A stretch of 64,000 nt of DNA from Pantoea cypripedii. GTDB taxonomy: Bacteria; Pseudomonadota; Gammaproteobacteria; Enterobacterales; Enterobacteriaceae. Below are positions 9,737 through 18,845 of the stretch, piece by piece. The number at the start of each line of letters is the position of its first letter. The first letter of the stretch is position 1. The notes under the pieces are model-generated. The model did no database searches and was not told the origin of the DNA. It saw only the letters and a list, made by a program, of their open reading frames with translations. The translations under genes and the position numbers were made by a program. The stretch covers positions 248,001 to 312,000 of the forward strand of contig NZ_CP024770.1 of NCBI RefSeq assembly GCF_011395035.1, given 5' to 3'.

Positions 9737-12097
9737 CTACAAATTACGAATTGCTGCCTGGTTGATCCTCTGATCACTCTTCAGGAAGTTATTTACGGCT
9801 TCATTAAGTATATTTTCAATATTAATCACTTGCTCCTGTGCCTTAGCGGAGTTTGTAACATCATCACTGTTCAGGTCTCGATCCGCTTCTTTCATTTTCT
9901 TCTGAACCTGGGCCTGGGTAATAGCAAACTGCAAGGCTGATCGTGTCGTTTCTGCGCTAAAAGTACTGAACGCCATGCCCATCATATTGCTGATCATGTT
10001 TGAATACTGGAAAAGCCGTTGTGCTTTATCAGAATGGAAGCGTTGCTTATCCGTATAGAACTGTTCACGTTCTTTCAACCAACCTCCAAGTTTATCTTTT
10101 GCTACTGCCAAGCCTTTATTGTAAACGCTGACAAATTCAATTTTCGCCTCCACATATTGCTTGAGGGTATCCTTAAGTGCCTCGTGAGATGTTACATCAC
10201 CTTTTTTAGCCAGCACCAATTGATCCTGATATTGCTTCCTGAGCAGTTCAGTTTTATCGCGTTGGATTTTGATATCTAAAGCTGCCTGATTTATGTCATT
10301 TTTAAGTTGCTCGGGGACGGGTTCATTAGCACGTTTGAGTTTCTTCATACCAAGTAAAATATCATCAAAACTCTGTTCGCCTGCATCAATATGCGACTTT
10401 ATTTCATCAACGCGTATCCCCGAGGCATCAAGTTTACTTTGATACTCTGCATGTTCACGGAAATTATTCGGAACAATAATATTGCTTAGCACAAGGTTTC
10501 CAGCTTTATATAACGCCCTGCTATCTATGGCTTTATTATCCAGCGCCCTGGCAAAAGTCGCCTTTTTGCTACCATCATCTCTGATATGCAGACCACTGAA
10601 CTCTTTGTACTCCCTGTCCATGCCACCCGGATATAATTTATTAAGTTCGCTGAATTTTTGTACTTCAGCCTGATACGCTTTGGCAACTTTCGACTGCTCA
10701 GGTAAAGCTGGGGCAGCAGGTACATTACCCGGTTCAATATCTGTCTGGGTACCAACAGAGTTAACCTTTTTATCAGACTGATATAGCCTCGCCCTTTTGG
10801 CTGGAATTGTTTCGGTATCGGAGGTTTCAGCCAGTGGTCTTCGTCGCGAATTACCCGGAACGCTTAGTGCTTCATTATGATCATGAGAGCTTGTGCCAGG
10901 CCTATTTTCCGTAGCATCTGTGGTACCTGATTTCTTAGTTCCAGAGTTTTTACCTTGTCGCTTGAGGGCAAACCCTGACGCTTTCATCTCTTCAATTGCT
11001 TTTCCACGTACAATGAGTAAATCTCTAAAACCTTTCAGATCGAAATTACCATCAATTTGAACTGTTCCAGTACCTTCACAATTAGCACTCCCACCCGTTG
11101 CGTTGATAAGCCGCTTAGGTTGACCCGCATTAATCACCTCATTAGCGGGTTCAGGCGTTGGTAATGTTTCGGGGGCAGGAGTTGGTTTTACTATCGGAGC
11201 CACAGTTGGCGCGGGTAAAGGTTCCAGTGAAGGTTCTGCTATTGGAGCCGGTGGCGTTTTTGGTGTCAGGGACGCTGATGTTGGCTTCAATAAACTATCC
11301 TGGATATTCTTCAATGGCCCAGGGTTTTTATTTTTTGGTGGTGTAGTCATATAGTTGCATTTTGTCGTATCGCCAACTTGTTTCATCAGGTCTGTTTTGT
11401 CCTGAAATTCGTTGGCCTTTTTACTATTTGCGCTTGCCCTGCATGACAAGTACAGACTCACCCCTACGGCTGTCGTTACCGTCAAAAGTGCAGCCATGGG
11501 AGCTAAGCGCATCTGTCTTGCAAGGCTATCCCCTTCTTTAATAATTTGTGCCTGTTCCATCTCGTTAATCTGGCGCTTAAGTTGAAGGAACGTTGATCTG
11601 AACTTGAGGAATACAATTCGCAGGTTGCCCTCCTCATTAAAGAGTTCCATCAGTAATTTAATGAGGTCAGAAACTGTATTATATAAGCGTGTCAAAGGCT
11701 GACCGGAAGTCAGTTTGTCATCTGCTAATTTCTCCTCATCAAAAAAAAGGCGGGTAAGTGCATCAGCATCCTGGCAACCTGCGATAGCTTTTACACTGTC
11801 CTCACCTAATTTGTTTTGAAGAGTAAGTTGAGCCTGAAACAGATTTACCGTTTTCAATGCAGAAACTAACGGTGCTAATTCTGTCATATCCTGTTGAGTG
11901 AACTGTAATTTGTCCGGCGTTTTCAACCAGGGTATCGCCAAATCAAGTTTATTATCAGATAAGGTTTCATTCACCTCAATACTACTGATCGTCCTGAGAT
12001 CTAACCATTCTGTTTTTTTGGTGATGGGTTGTGTTGCTGAAAAGAGTTGAGGTGCAACAAATGAGAACCGTGCATGGTTCAATAATTCCGTAGCCAT
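9737..12097 (-). CDS. sctB: SipC/IpaC-type translocator (SctB), enlarged with proline-rich insert
   Basis: This 786-residue protein follows the SctE translocator gene by 15 bases, the position of sipC after sipB in SPI-1. It has one clear hydrophobic segment at about residues 197-218 (RLAPMAALLTVTTAVGVSLYL). A proline-rich stretch at about 272-320 (PAPIAEPSLEPLPAPTVAP and on) is followed by a low-complexity basic region. The C-terminal helical region (QRLFQYSNMISNMMGMAFST, then a coiled coil) resembles the end of SipC/IpaC. In the family SctB inserts into the host membrane with SctE and forms the pore. SipC and IpaC are about 360-410 residues, so this version is nearly double, mainly through the central insert. 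Start: ATG at 12097 behind AAGGAATCTGATAT. The call rests on position, hydrophobic segment and C-terminal character; it could instead be a specialised effector. Confidence 0.62.
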   Translation of the reverse strand: MATELLNHARFSFVAPQLFSATQPITKKTEWLDLRTISSIEVNETLSDNKLDLAIPWLKTPDKLQFTQQDMTELAPLVSALKTVNLFQAQLTLQNKLGEDSVKAIAGCQDADALTRLFFDEEKLADDKLTSGQPLTRLYNTVSDLIKLLMELFNEEGNLRIVFLKFRSTFLQLKRQINEMEQAQIIKEGDSLARQMRLAPMAALLTVTTAVGVSLYLSCRASANSKKANEFQDKTDLMKQVGDTTKCNYMTTPPKNKNPGPLKNIQDSLLKPTSASLTPKTPPAPIAEPSLEPLPAPTVAPIVKPTPAPETLPTPEPANEVINAGQPKRLINATGGSANCEGTGTVQIDGNFDLKGFRDLLIVRGKAIEEMKASGFALKRQGKNSGTKKSGTTDATENRPGTSSHDHNEALSVPGNSRRRPLAETSDTETIPAKRARLYQSDKKVNSVGTQTDIEPGNVPAAPALPEQSKVAKAYQAEVQKFSELNKLYPGGMDREYKEFSGLHIRDDGSKKATFARALDNKAIDSRALYKAGNLVLSNIIVPNNFREHAEYQSKLDASGIRVDEIKSHIDAGEQSFDDILLGMKKLKRANEPVPEQLKNDINQAALDIKIQRDKTELLRKQYQDQLVLAKKGDVTSHEALKDTLKQYVEAKIEFVSVYNKGLAVAKDKLGGWLKEREQFYTDKQRFHSDKAQRLFQYSNMISNMMGMAFSTFSAETTRSALQFAITQAQVQKKMKEADRDLNSDDVTNSAKAQEQVINIENILNEAVNNFLKSDQRINQAAIRNL

Positions 12098-12112
12098 ATA
12101 TCAGATTCCTTA

Positions 12113-13750
12113 TTAGTGAGCAGCATTATTTAGCATCATTGCTCTGTCACGCTTAATAACTTTATTCAACATGTCACTGACCAGCTCGACGAGTTGTCCT
12201 GATGTTTCCGTAACGCGTTGTAATGCGTTAGGCGTGTCCTTCATCATATCGTCAATCAACTCTTTCAAAATATCAGCAGCTTTCAATTCCTTTTTGTTAT
12301 CAGAGAGGTCTTCCTGCGTCTGCGCCATTGGGAAGGAATAACCAAACGCAGTACTCTTATCTGCAATTGGCATTAGAGTCGTTGCTCCTTGCATCAAGGT
12401 CTTATTCTTATCAAGGAATTTCATGAAACCGGACATCTTATCAGGGCTCATTTTTAAGATCAGATTCTTCAGCCAGGGCAGCTTATCTTTTATAGTATTT
12501 ATCATGCTCTGACATCCCTGTGTATTAGTCAGTTTTCCGAGTCCTTTTGTCACCAGAATTGAGGCAACGATAACGACAATCGCCGCCAGGGCATTAGCCA
12601 CGTATTCTACCCACTCTCCATCCGCCCCCATCGCCTTCATGGCTTCAGAAAATCCTTTGCCAATATATTCAGTCAGCTTACCCATCAGGCTAAAACCAAC
12701 CGTTTCTTCAAGCACAATTTCCACCACAGTAAACGCCAGTGTTACCAGCATCGCACCCAACCCGAGCGTCAACACAGAGAATATGGCCCCCACAACTGCC
12801 ATCAAGGCACGCATAACCCATTTGAAGATTGTGCCTCTGCTTTCCGCCGCTGCCTGCTGCTGCCGCGCTTTATCTACCAGAGCGCGGTTTTCCTGCAACC
12901 TGCGGGTCATAACTTCCGTCCAGTAGTCTCGGGTTATGCTGATGTGCTTGCTATCGTTCTCGGTGGTTATCGCTCCTCCCTCTTGCTGAACTCGCCGCAA
13001 GGCAAAAAACAATTCCGCGAAAACACGGTCACTATTGCTGGGAGGTGCAGCCAGTTGCGGCTTTTCAGTCGTATCTGTAAACGCAGCAGGTGGCGTGGTG
13101 CGTGTAAGGCTCGTCGGATTATTTAGAAGAGTGGTAATGGCTGCATCCTGGGCCTGAGCATGTTTTGCCTGCCAGGCACTATCTAATCCTGAAACTAAGG
13201 TTTCCAACTCTTCAACAAACTGCTGCAAAGCGACACTGTCAGTGGGCTGTTCGGTGGGTGTTCCCGCTGCCGGATTTTGCACTGACTGAGGCACAGCAGT
13301 AGTCTGCCGTAACAACGCTTTTTTCATAAAGGGCATCAGAACTGGTGACATACTGGTATCAACCGCTCTGCCGTCAGTTTCATCCAGCAGTTGCTCCACG
13401 GTAAGTAGCTGTGAAAGCTGTTGTTGTAATGACACACCGAGGCGTGAAGTGGCGCCGCCAGATTGGGAAAGGGTGAACAAAGCATTCTTTATCCGAAGTT
13501 TGATATCATCTAACTGCTCTGAAAGCATTTCTCGCTCTGCTGGCCGTTCATTGAACTTTACTCCCTGTACCTGTACCCGGGTGATAAAGGTTGCTACCTC
13601 CTGGCTAAGCATGTCGAGGTCGTTAGCCTGAGGCACGTTCTCGGTGCGTGTCTCTGTGTTTGGCTGCTGCGACTTTTTAGGCTTATCCACTGGTGAGTCA
13701 TAATATTGAAATAGAAAAGGGCTGCGTTGCCCCACGACATTTGTCGTCAT
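12113..13750 (-). CDS. sctE: SipB/IpaB-type translocator (SctE)
   Basis: The 545-residue product has the SctE architecture: a coiled-coil N-terminal third (a 51-62 segment EVATFITRVQVQ, then Gln-rich helices), then two hydrophobic segments near residues 300-345 (WVMRALMAVVGAIFSVLTLG and following) and 380-405 (ALAAIVVIVASILVTKGLG), and an amphipathic C-terminal helix. Proteins of this family are secreted through the needle, held beforehand by the SicA-type chaperone, and insert into the host membrane. The chaperone gene lies just upstream, 14 bases away, as in SPI-1 sicA-sipB. Start: ATG at 13750 behind CAGGAGATCCAAT. Its N-terminal 95 residues share a clear pattern with the tip-like protein at 14228-16024. 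Confidence 0.85.
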   Translation of the reverse strand: MTTNVVGQRSPFLFQYYDSPVDKPKKSQQPNTETRTENVPQANDLDMLSQEVATFITRVQVQGVKFNERPAEREMLSEQLDDIKLRIKNALFTLSQSGGATSRLGVSLQQQLSQLLTVEQLLDETDGRAVDTSMSPVLMPFMKKALLRQTTAVPQSVQNPAAGTPTEQPTDSVALQQFVEELETLVSGLDSAWQAKHAQAQDAAITTLLNNPTSLTRTTPPAAFTDTTEKPQLAAPPSNSDRVFAELFFALRRVQQEGGAITTENDSKHISITRDYWTEVMTRRLQENRALVDKARQQQAAAESRGTIFKWVMRALMAVVGAIFSVLTLGLGAMLVTLAFTVVEIVLEETVGFSLMGKLTEYIGKGFSEAMKAMGADGEWVEYVANALAAIVVIVASILVTKGLGKLTNTQGCQSMINTIKDKLPWLKNLILKMSPDKMSGFMKFLDKNKTLMQGATTLMPIADKSTAFGYSFPMAQTQEDLSDNKKELKAADILKELIDDMMKDTPNALQRVTETSGQLVELVSDMLNKVIKRDRAMMLNNAAH

Positions 13751-13764
13751 ATTGGATCTCCTGT

Positions 13765-14217
13765 TTAATGACTTTCTTCTGGGGGATTGTCCATCGCGTT
13801 GAGATAACCCTGCGCGATGAGTTTTAACTGGGGATCACCATGCGCATTGCAGACTATGTCAAAACATTCTCGCGCCCTGGACTTTTTCTTAATCATTAAA
13901 TAACAATATCCGGCTTGCAATATAGGGCGGGAATCATTTTCAACCAGCACGGATGCCGCCATATAAAACTCAATAGCGCGTCGATATTTTTTCTTTAGTT
14001 GATAAATTGCAGCCACACCAATCAGATAATCTTTATTCAGTGGTCTTAGCATGCATAGATAGTTAAACAAGGAAAGCGATTCATCTAATTTAGATTGCTG
14101 ATATAGATTCCAGGCACAAGTGTACAGACTATCAAGCATATTCTGGCCGACATTTATCCCGGACAGGCCATTATTATCCGCTTTCCCATCCGCTGGATGG
14201 GCCGAAGTATCTTCCAT
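13765..14217 (-). CDS. SicA/LcrH-type TPR chaperone of the translocators
   Basis: This 150-residue acidic protein has the helix pattern of class II T3SS chaperones, which bind the translocators SctE and SctB in the cytoplasm. TPR-like helix pairs are visible: LDSLYTCAWNLYQQSKLDES, LFNYLCMLRPLNKDY, GVAAIYQLKKKYRRAIEFY and GYCYLMIKKKSRARECF. SicA is 165 residues. It sits immediately upstream of sctE, as in SPI-1. Start: ATG at 14217 behind AAGGAATAAAG, 11 bases after the upstream gene stops. In Salmonella SicA also co-activates transcription with InvF; no InvF was found here. Confidence 0.9.
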   Translation of the reverse strand: MEDTSAHPADGKADNNGLSGINVGQNMLDSLYTCAWNLYQQSKLDESLSLFNYLCMLRPLNKDYLIGVAAIYQLKKKYRRAIEFYMAASVLVENDSRPILQAGYCYLMIKKKSRARECFDIVCNAHGDPQLKLIAQGYLNAMDNPPEESH

Positions 14218-14227
14218 CTTTATTCCT

Positions 14228-16024
14228 TTACCTGATCATTTTAACCAAATCAGCAAGCAGACTTTCTGCTGTCTTGATTAAATTACTTAATGCCTCTTTC
14301 GTATCGTTGAAGAGTGTTTTCGCGGAGTCGGTTTTAGTGTTGACTTTTTTAACTACAGTATCAAATTGAGTTTGAGCCTGAGATAAAGCATTATTAAATT
14401 GCGTTAACTGCTCAGGGGTAACCACATATTTATCCCCCATATTATCAAATTTATTAAAGCAGCTACTTATCGCATCCTTAAGCATCTTTACAATGTCGTC
14501 GCCCAGATTAAGCAGCGTTACAGTACCCACCATCTCAGTATAGCTTATTCCGGTACCTTCCAGCAGATTAGCCAGGTCGGTTTCACTTATGCCACCTAAT
14601 ATTATGGCCATCTGATTTTTCATGGCCGAAATATCATCCAGCACAGCTAACATCTCTTTAACTTTAGTTACTTCGAATTGATGTTTGCTATCACTTTGAT
14701 TGACACCATCTGAACTTTTCAGGACCTCAGCATATTTCTTATTAAATTCATTAATCTTGCTCTGCCATGCTGTAATTAATGCAATCACAGATTTATAAAA
14801 GGTAACGTTACCTTTATCTATCGTATCAAAACCCGGCAACATACTTTGCAGCCAACCGCTCAGCGTACTGTCATCTTTAACGGGCTTGTCTGCCAAAGGA
14901 TATTTATTATTTAGAAAATCAATGTATTTTTTATAATCGCCATTCTTTACAAAGTAATTTATCCAGGTTAAAGCCTCTTTTGCTTCTCTCAACATATCGG
15001 TTACAAACGGACCGTCAATAGCACGTTTTAATCTTGCCAATGTTGTTTGTATGTTTAAGAGACTAAAATTTTTTATTGCAATCTGACCATTTCCAAGCAT
15101 CTCATATGAGATTCCAGAATTGGATAATAGTTTATCCATCTGTTCTTTACTCAATCCATCTGGGATTTTCAATATAATGCCATCAGATGTAAAATTAGTA
15201 TCTTTTAAGTAGTTCTCAACTTTCTTACAAAGCATATTGAGTCGATCTAATAACTCCTGGAGGGATGTGGTAGAATCAAGCTTTGATATCTCTTCCAGTT
15301 CTTTCCTGACATTCTCCAAAGCAGCAATTTCTGCCATCATCATCGATAACTCATGCCAGAATTGCTCCTCTGGCGTCATCTTGTCCTGCCCGATTGTGGT
15401 GATATCATCTGCAGATGACTCAGTGTTATAAGTTTCAACATCATTCTGTTTGGTCGGCGTAGCGCGTGACATTACATTATTTTCAGTTTTATCTGTCGCA
15501 TTGCTATCATCAAGATCACTATTCGATAGTGATTTTTCCTGCGTCAGGTATGCCGTTGCAATATTTTTTTGTTTCAGCGGAAAATTTTTCACTGCCGCGG
15601 TAAGTGAAAGCATATTACCAGGTTGAATAATATCCCCCTCAGCATGCATCAGAAAATTTTCCGCCTTAAGCAATGATACTGACAACATGTTTACATCTTT
15701 CTGCTGCTGAAGGACTAAAGCATCTGCTGATTGATAATAATCCAGTTTATTATTCAACAACAAACTATTTAATTTAAACTTCAGCCCCGTACATTGTTCA
15801 AGCATTATCTCGCAAAGTGAGGGTTGTTCATTTATTTTTTTCCTTTGCTGCTGCAATTTCCCTATAAATGAAGTAATTTCCTCACCGATCGCTTTAAGCT
15901 TTTTTTGGAATAAAATTTCTGCCCCATCGTTCTGCTGACTATCCGAACGTTCTTTTCGCTCTTCCTCTTCATGTAAAGATATATGTTGAGGGAAGAAAAT
16001 ATATTGCCTACTGATATCTGTCAT
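14228..16024 (-). CDS. sctA: SipD/IpaD-like needle-tip protein (SctA), with duplicated segments
   Basis: This 598-residue protein lies between sctU and the SicA-type gene. Its C-terminal 60 residues form a long amphipathic helix (TQFNNALSQAQTQFDTVVKK and following) like the last helix of SipD/IpaD. A central coiled coil precedes it (about 230-280 and 405-440). The family caps the needle and controls translocator release. SipD and IpaD are about 330-345 residues, so this one is much longer. Two features explain the length: residues 49-91 match residues 51-95 of SctE (EITSFIGKLQQQRKKINEQP against EVATFITRVQVQGVKFNERP), and residues about 290-336 are echoed at about 479-519 (LSNSGISYEML against LEGTGISYTEM). 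The tip-protein call is moderate; another translocator-class substrate is the alternative. Confidence 0.6.
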   Translation of the reverse strand: MTDISRQYIFFPQHISLHEEEERKERSDSQQNDGAEILFQKKLKAIGEEITSFIGKLQQQRKKINEQPSLCEIMLEQCTGLKFKLNSLLLNNKLDYYQSADALVLQQQKDVNMLSVSLLKAENFLMHAEGDIIQPGNMLSLTAAVKNFPLKQKNIATAYLTQEKSLSNSDLDDSNATDKTENNVMSRATPTKQNDVETYNTESSADDITTIGQDKMTPEEQFWHELSMMMAEIAALENVRKELEEISKLDSTTSLQELLDRLNMLCKKVENYLKDTNFTSDGIILKIPDGLSKEQMDKLLSNSGISYEMLGNGQIAIKNFSLLNIQTTLARLKRAIDGPFVTDMLREAKEALTWINYFVKNGDYKKYIDFLNNKYPLADKPVKDDSTLSGWLQSMLPGFDTIDKGNVTFYKSVIALITAWQSKINEFNKKYAEVLKSSDGVNQSDSKHQFEVTKVKEMLAVLDDISAMKNQMAIILGGISETDLANLLEGTGISYTEMVGTVTLLNLGDDIVKMLKDAISSCFNKFDNMGDKYVVTPEQLTQFNNALSQAQTQFDTVVKKVNTKTDSAKTLFNDTKEALSNLIKTAESLLADLVKMIR

Positions 16025-16077
16025 AGCACCGTCTCATTTGTCACATTGATATTCACTGCCATTACTCCTGCAGCGGT

Positions 16078-17148
16078 CTATTTTTTCTCATGAACCTCGT
16101 CATCGATAGAAATATATTGATTTTCAACTTCCTCTAACCATCGTAATGCCGTTAGTAATGCATCAAACCATTTCCAGTGCAGGAACGTATAAGGTTTTAC
16201 CGTTTTATACATCTCTCTGACTAACTTCTTATCCCGGTATATCGGTTTCCCAATTTCACTGGCATACTTCAAAACAGCCTGTGCTGCGGCTCCACTTTGA
16301 ACCAGTGAAACAAATGGATAGGGCGATAAAGATAGGTTAAAATAAATGCCAATTGCTATATGAGTAGGGTTAGCCAGCAGAACCTGCGAATCACGGACAT
16401 TCTTCTTAATATCTTCATTTAATATTTCCTGATGCAGTTCACGGCGTTTGCTTTTTATTTCCGGCTTACCATTTTGTTCAGTATGTTCCTTTTTGACCTC
16501 CTGGCGGGTCATCATCAGCTCTTTGATGTAATGGAAATACTCCAGCAGGAAGTCAAGAATAGCAATCAGACCGCAGGTAATTAAAACCGCTAACAACGTT
16601 GAAAGGAAAACTCTTTCACATAAAGCAATGACGGACTTCAGACTTGTGGCGTTAACCCCAGTCAGTAAAGAGTGGATTACCTCGTGATAACCCAGCCAAC
16701 TCACGCATCCTACTGCAGCCACATACAGCAAAGACTTCAGCGTATTAAGTAACGTGCGCACTGAAAAAATTCGTTTAAAACCCGCAACAGGATCCATACG
16801 TTTGAAGTCGATCTTCAGCGCCTGTGTAGCGATGACGAAGCGACTCTGCAACAATGATGGAACGATTGATGACACCAGAGTCACCACGAGCAACACCAGC
16901 GTTGGTTGCACCAATACCATCATTAAGGTACGGAGCCATGCATGACTGTTAATACTATTAACGGTGGGTAATGTGGTAAGCAGGAAGTGCAGGGTTTCAT
17001 CTAACCCATTAAAGAAATAAAATAAATAACTCATCACTACAACCAAATTGATGGTGGTGGTGATATCTTTACTTTTCAGTACCTGCCCACGCTTTGCCGC
17101 ATCACGCTTTTTTTTCAGTGTGGGGAGTTCAGTTTTGCTTTGGTTCAT
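16078..17148 (-). CDS. sctU: T3SS export switch protein SctU (SpaS/YscU family)
   Basis: The 356-residue protein has four N-terminal membrane segments and a cytoplasmic C-terminal domain with the autocleavage motif NPTH (in LLANPTHIAIGIYF). In the family the protein cleaves itself between N and P, and this switches export from needle to translocator substrates. It starts at 17148, overlapping the end of sctT by four bases (ATGA-type coupling). The N-terminus has the usual KKRDAAKRGQVLKSKD basic segment. Length and order sctR-S-T-U are standard for SPI-1-type systems. Confidence 0.97.
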   Translation of the reverse strand: MNQSKTELPTLKKKRDAAKRGQVLKSKDITTTINLVVVMSYLFYFFNGLDETLHFLLTTLPTVNSINSHAWLRTLMMVLVQPTLVLLVVTLVSSIVPSLLQSRFVIATQALKIDFKRMDPVAGFKRIFSVRTLLNTLKSLLYVAAVGCVSWLGYHEVIHSLLTGVNATSLKSVIALCERVFLSTLLAVLITCGLIAILDFLLEYFHYIKELMMTRQEVKKEHTEQNGKPEIKSKRRELHQEILNEDIKKNVRDSQVLLANPTHIAIGIYFNLSLSPYPFVSLVQSGAAAQAVLKYASEIGKPIYRDKKLVREMYKTVKPYTFLHWKWFDALLTALRWLEEVENQYISIDDEVHEKK

Positions 17149-17912
17149 GGGAGAAGGAAATAATATTCAAGTGGCATAATGCCATCAATAATCTGCTGAA
17201 AGGTCGTTGCAAAAACCGGGTTATAAAACAGTAACAAAACGGAAAAAGCGATAAGGCTTTTTAATGATAAGGCCAACATAAATGGGTTGAGCTGTGGAGT
17301 ATAGCGATACAATACGGCCAGCAGAATGTCGGTAAGAAATAAAGTAATCAATACGGGTGAAACCAGGATAATTCCCTTAACGATAGCGAGGTCCAGTAAC
17401 GCAATGAAACTTGCAATCCTGATCATCGAGAAATCAACAGGTTCACCCGGAGGGAATAGCGCATAACTTTCCAGCAGTAAATTGCAAAGATGAATGAAAC
17501 CATTCCCCGCGACAAACACCACGCAACAATAGAAATTAAACCAGCTGGACAATGTGGACGAATCGACGCCACTATTCGGATCAAAAGTACTACTGATGGT
17601 TGCACCACGCTGATTGTCAACAAACTGACCGGCCACATTAGCAACCCAAAAGGGGAGTCCCACAGGGAAAGCAATCAGCAGGCCAAGCGCCACCTCCGTT
17701 ACCGCCGTACGTATCAAATGATGGGCAATGTCCGGTAATGCAGGTTGGATATGAGGAATAAACGCCAGACCCAGCATAACAATCAGGCAGTTTTTTATCA
17801 TGCTATGCGTCAACCAGTGGCCCTGAAACAACGGAATGACTAAAAACATGGGCAGTACACGCAGATAAAATACGGCCAATGCGTAGAGCCATTCCAGCGG
17901 CATAACAGACAT
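17145..17912 (-). CDS. sctT: T3SS export gate protein SctT (SpaR family)
   Basis: The 255-residue protein has six or more membrane segments and family-type motifs (PVGLPFWVANVAGQFVDNQRGA; DPNSGVDSSTLSSWFNFYC). SctT together with SctR and SctS forms the helical core of the inner-membrane export gate. It follows sctS by 12 bases and overlaps sctU at the other end. The start at 17912 has no better alternative; SpaR is 263 residues. Confidence 0.97.
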   Translation of the reverse strand: MSVMPLEWLYALAVFYLRVLPMFLVIPLFQGHWLTHSMIKNCLIVMLGLAFIPHIQPALPDIAHHLIRTAVTEVALGLLIAFPVGLPFWVANVAGQFVDNQRGATISSTFDPNSGVDSSTLSSWFNFYCCVVFVAGNGFIHLCNLLLESYALFPPGEPVDFSMIRIASFIALLDLAIVKGIILVSPVLITLFLTDILLAVLYRYTPQLNPFMLALSLKSLIAFSVLLLFYNPVFATTFQQIIDGIMPLEYYFLLP

Positions 17913-17924
17913 CAGGGGCTCCCG

Positions 17925-18182
17925 CTAACGCTGACTAATTAATGTAAATAACTCATTGGCATAATTCATTATTACCTGCGACATCCAGCCGGAAAGCTGA
18001 AACAGACACACGGAAACGGCAATCAACTTAATGCCGAATGACAACGTTTGCTCCTGAATCTGTGTAACGGTCTGGATAACAGCAACGATAAGCCCTACCA
18101 TTGTTGCGACAATAACTGGCCATGCTGAAAGCACCAGTATCAGCCAGATGGCTTTATTACTGACGTAACTGATTTCCGTCAT
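17925..18182 (-). CDS. sctS: T3SS export gate protein SctS (SpaQ family)
   Basis: An 85-residue protein with two membrane helices separated by the conserved loop VIQTVTQIQEQTLSFGIKL. SctS wraps the SctR/SctT core of the export gate. The start ATG at 18182 overlaps the sctR stop (ATGA). Length equals the family norm (SpaQ is 86 residues). Confidence 0.97.
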   Translation of the reverse strand: MTEISYVSNKAIWLILVLSAWPVIVATMVGLIVAVIQTVTQIQEQTLSFGIKLIAVSVCLFQLSGWMSQVIMNYANELFTLISQR

Positions 18183-18841
18183 GACATCTCCAGGTATTTG
18201 GTCAATGTGCCTTTCACAACTTTCGCCCAGCCATCGACTGCCACGAATAGCACTAGTTTGATCGGTAGAGAAATCGTGACTGGACTCATCATCATCATGC
18301 CAAGTGCCAGCAAAATGTTGGACACTAAAATGTCGATTACGATAAAAGGAAGGTAAATGTAGAAACCGATTTCAAAAGCATCTTTAATTTCCGTTAAAGC
18401 ATACGCTGGCAATAACGCGAATATTGAAGGTTCCGGTTGTTCATAAGCAGAACCCGTCGCAGGGGCTGCTTCTTTATCCCGCTTTTGCCAGATGTTAGTG
18501 AAATACGTCGTCAGGGCTGGATCAGCAAACCGGGTCAGATAATCGCGATAACTTTTCGTCCCCTCATTCATCAATCCCTGTAATGAGGCAGCATCACTGT
18601 AACTAACAGGGTTGTTATCTACCCATGTTATGACCGGCTTCACCACCGGTACCATGACAAACAGGGTCAGGATCAGTGCCAGACCATTAAGCGTCAGGTT
18701 ACTGGGAATCTGCTGAATCCCCAAAGCATTGCGCACCAGCGCGAATACGATGCTGAATTTAATAAAGCAGGTACCCCCAGCGATCAGAAAAGGCAGCGTA
18801 GCGGCCAGTGAAAGCGTTAATATGAGCGCCGCATCGTTCAT
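18179..18841 (-). CDS. sctR: T3SS export gate protein SctR (SpaP family)
   Basis: The 220-residue protein begins MNDAALILTLSLAATLPFLI. It has the family pattern of an N-terminal hairpin, a soluble middle, then two membrane helices with FEIGFYIYLPFIVIDILVSN and the run MMMMSP. Five copies of SctR make the ring of the export gate. I use the ATG at 18839-18841, just after the sctQ stop, rather than a longer frame that would overlap sctQ. It overlaps sctS at the stop. Confidence 0.97.
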   Translation of the reverse strand: MNDAALILTLSLAATLPFLIAGGTCFIKFSIVFALVRNALGIQQIPSNLTLNGLALILTLFVMVPVVKPVITWVDNNPVSYSDAASLQGLMNEGTKSYRDYLTRFADPALTTYFTNIWQKRDKEAAPATGSAYEQPEPSIFALLPAYALTEIKDAFEIGFYIYLPFIVIDILVSNILLALGMMMMSPVTISLPIKLVLFVAVDGWAKVVKGTLTKYLEMS

Positions 18842-18845
18842 AGTT

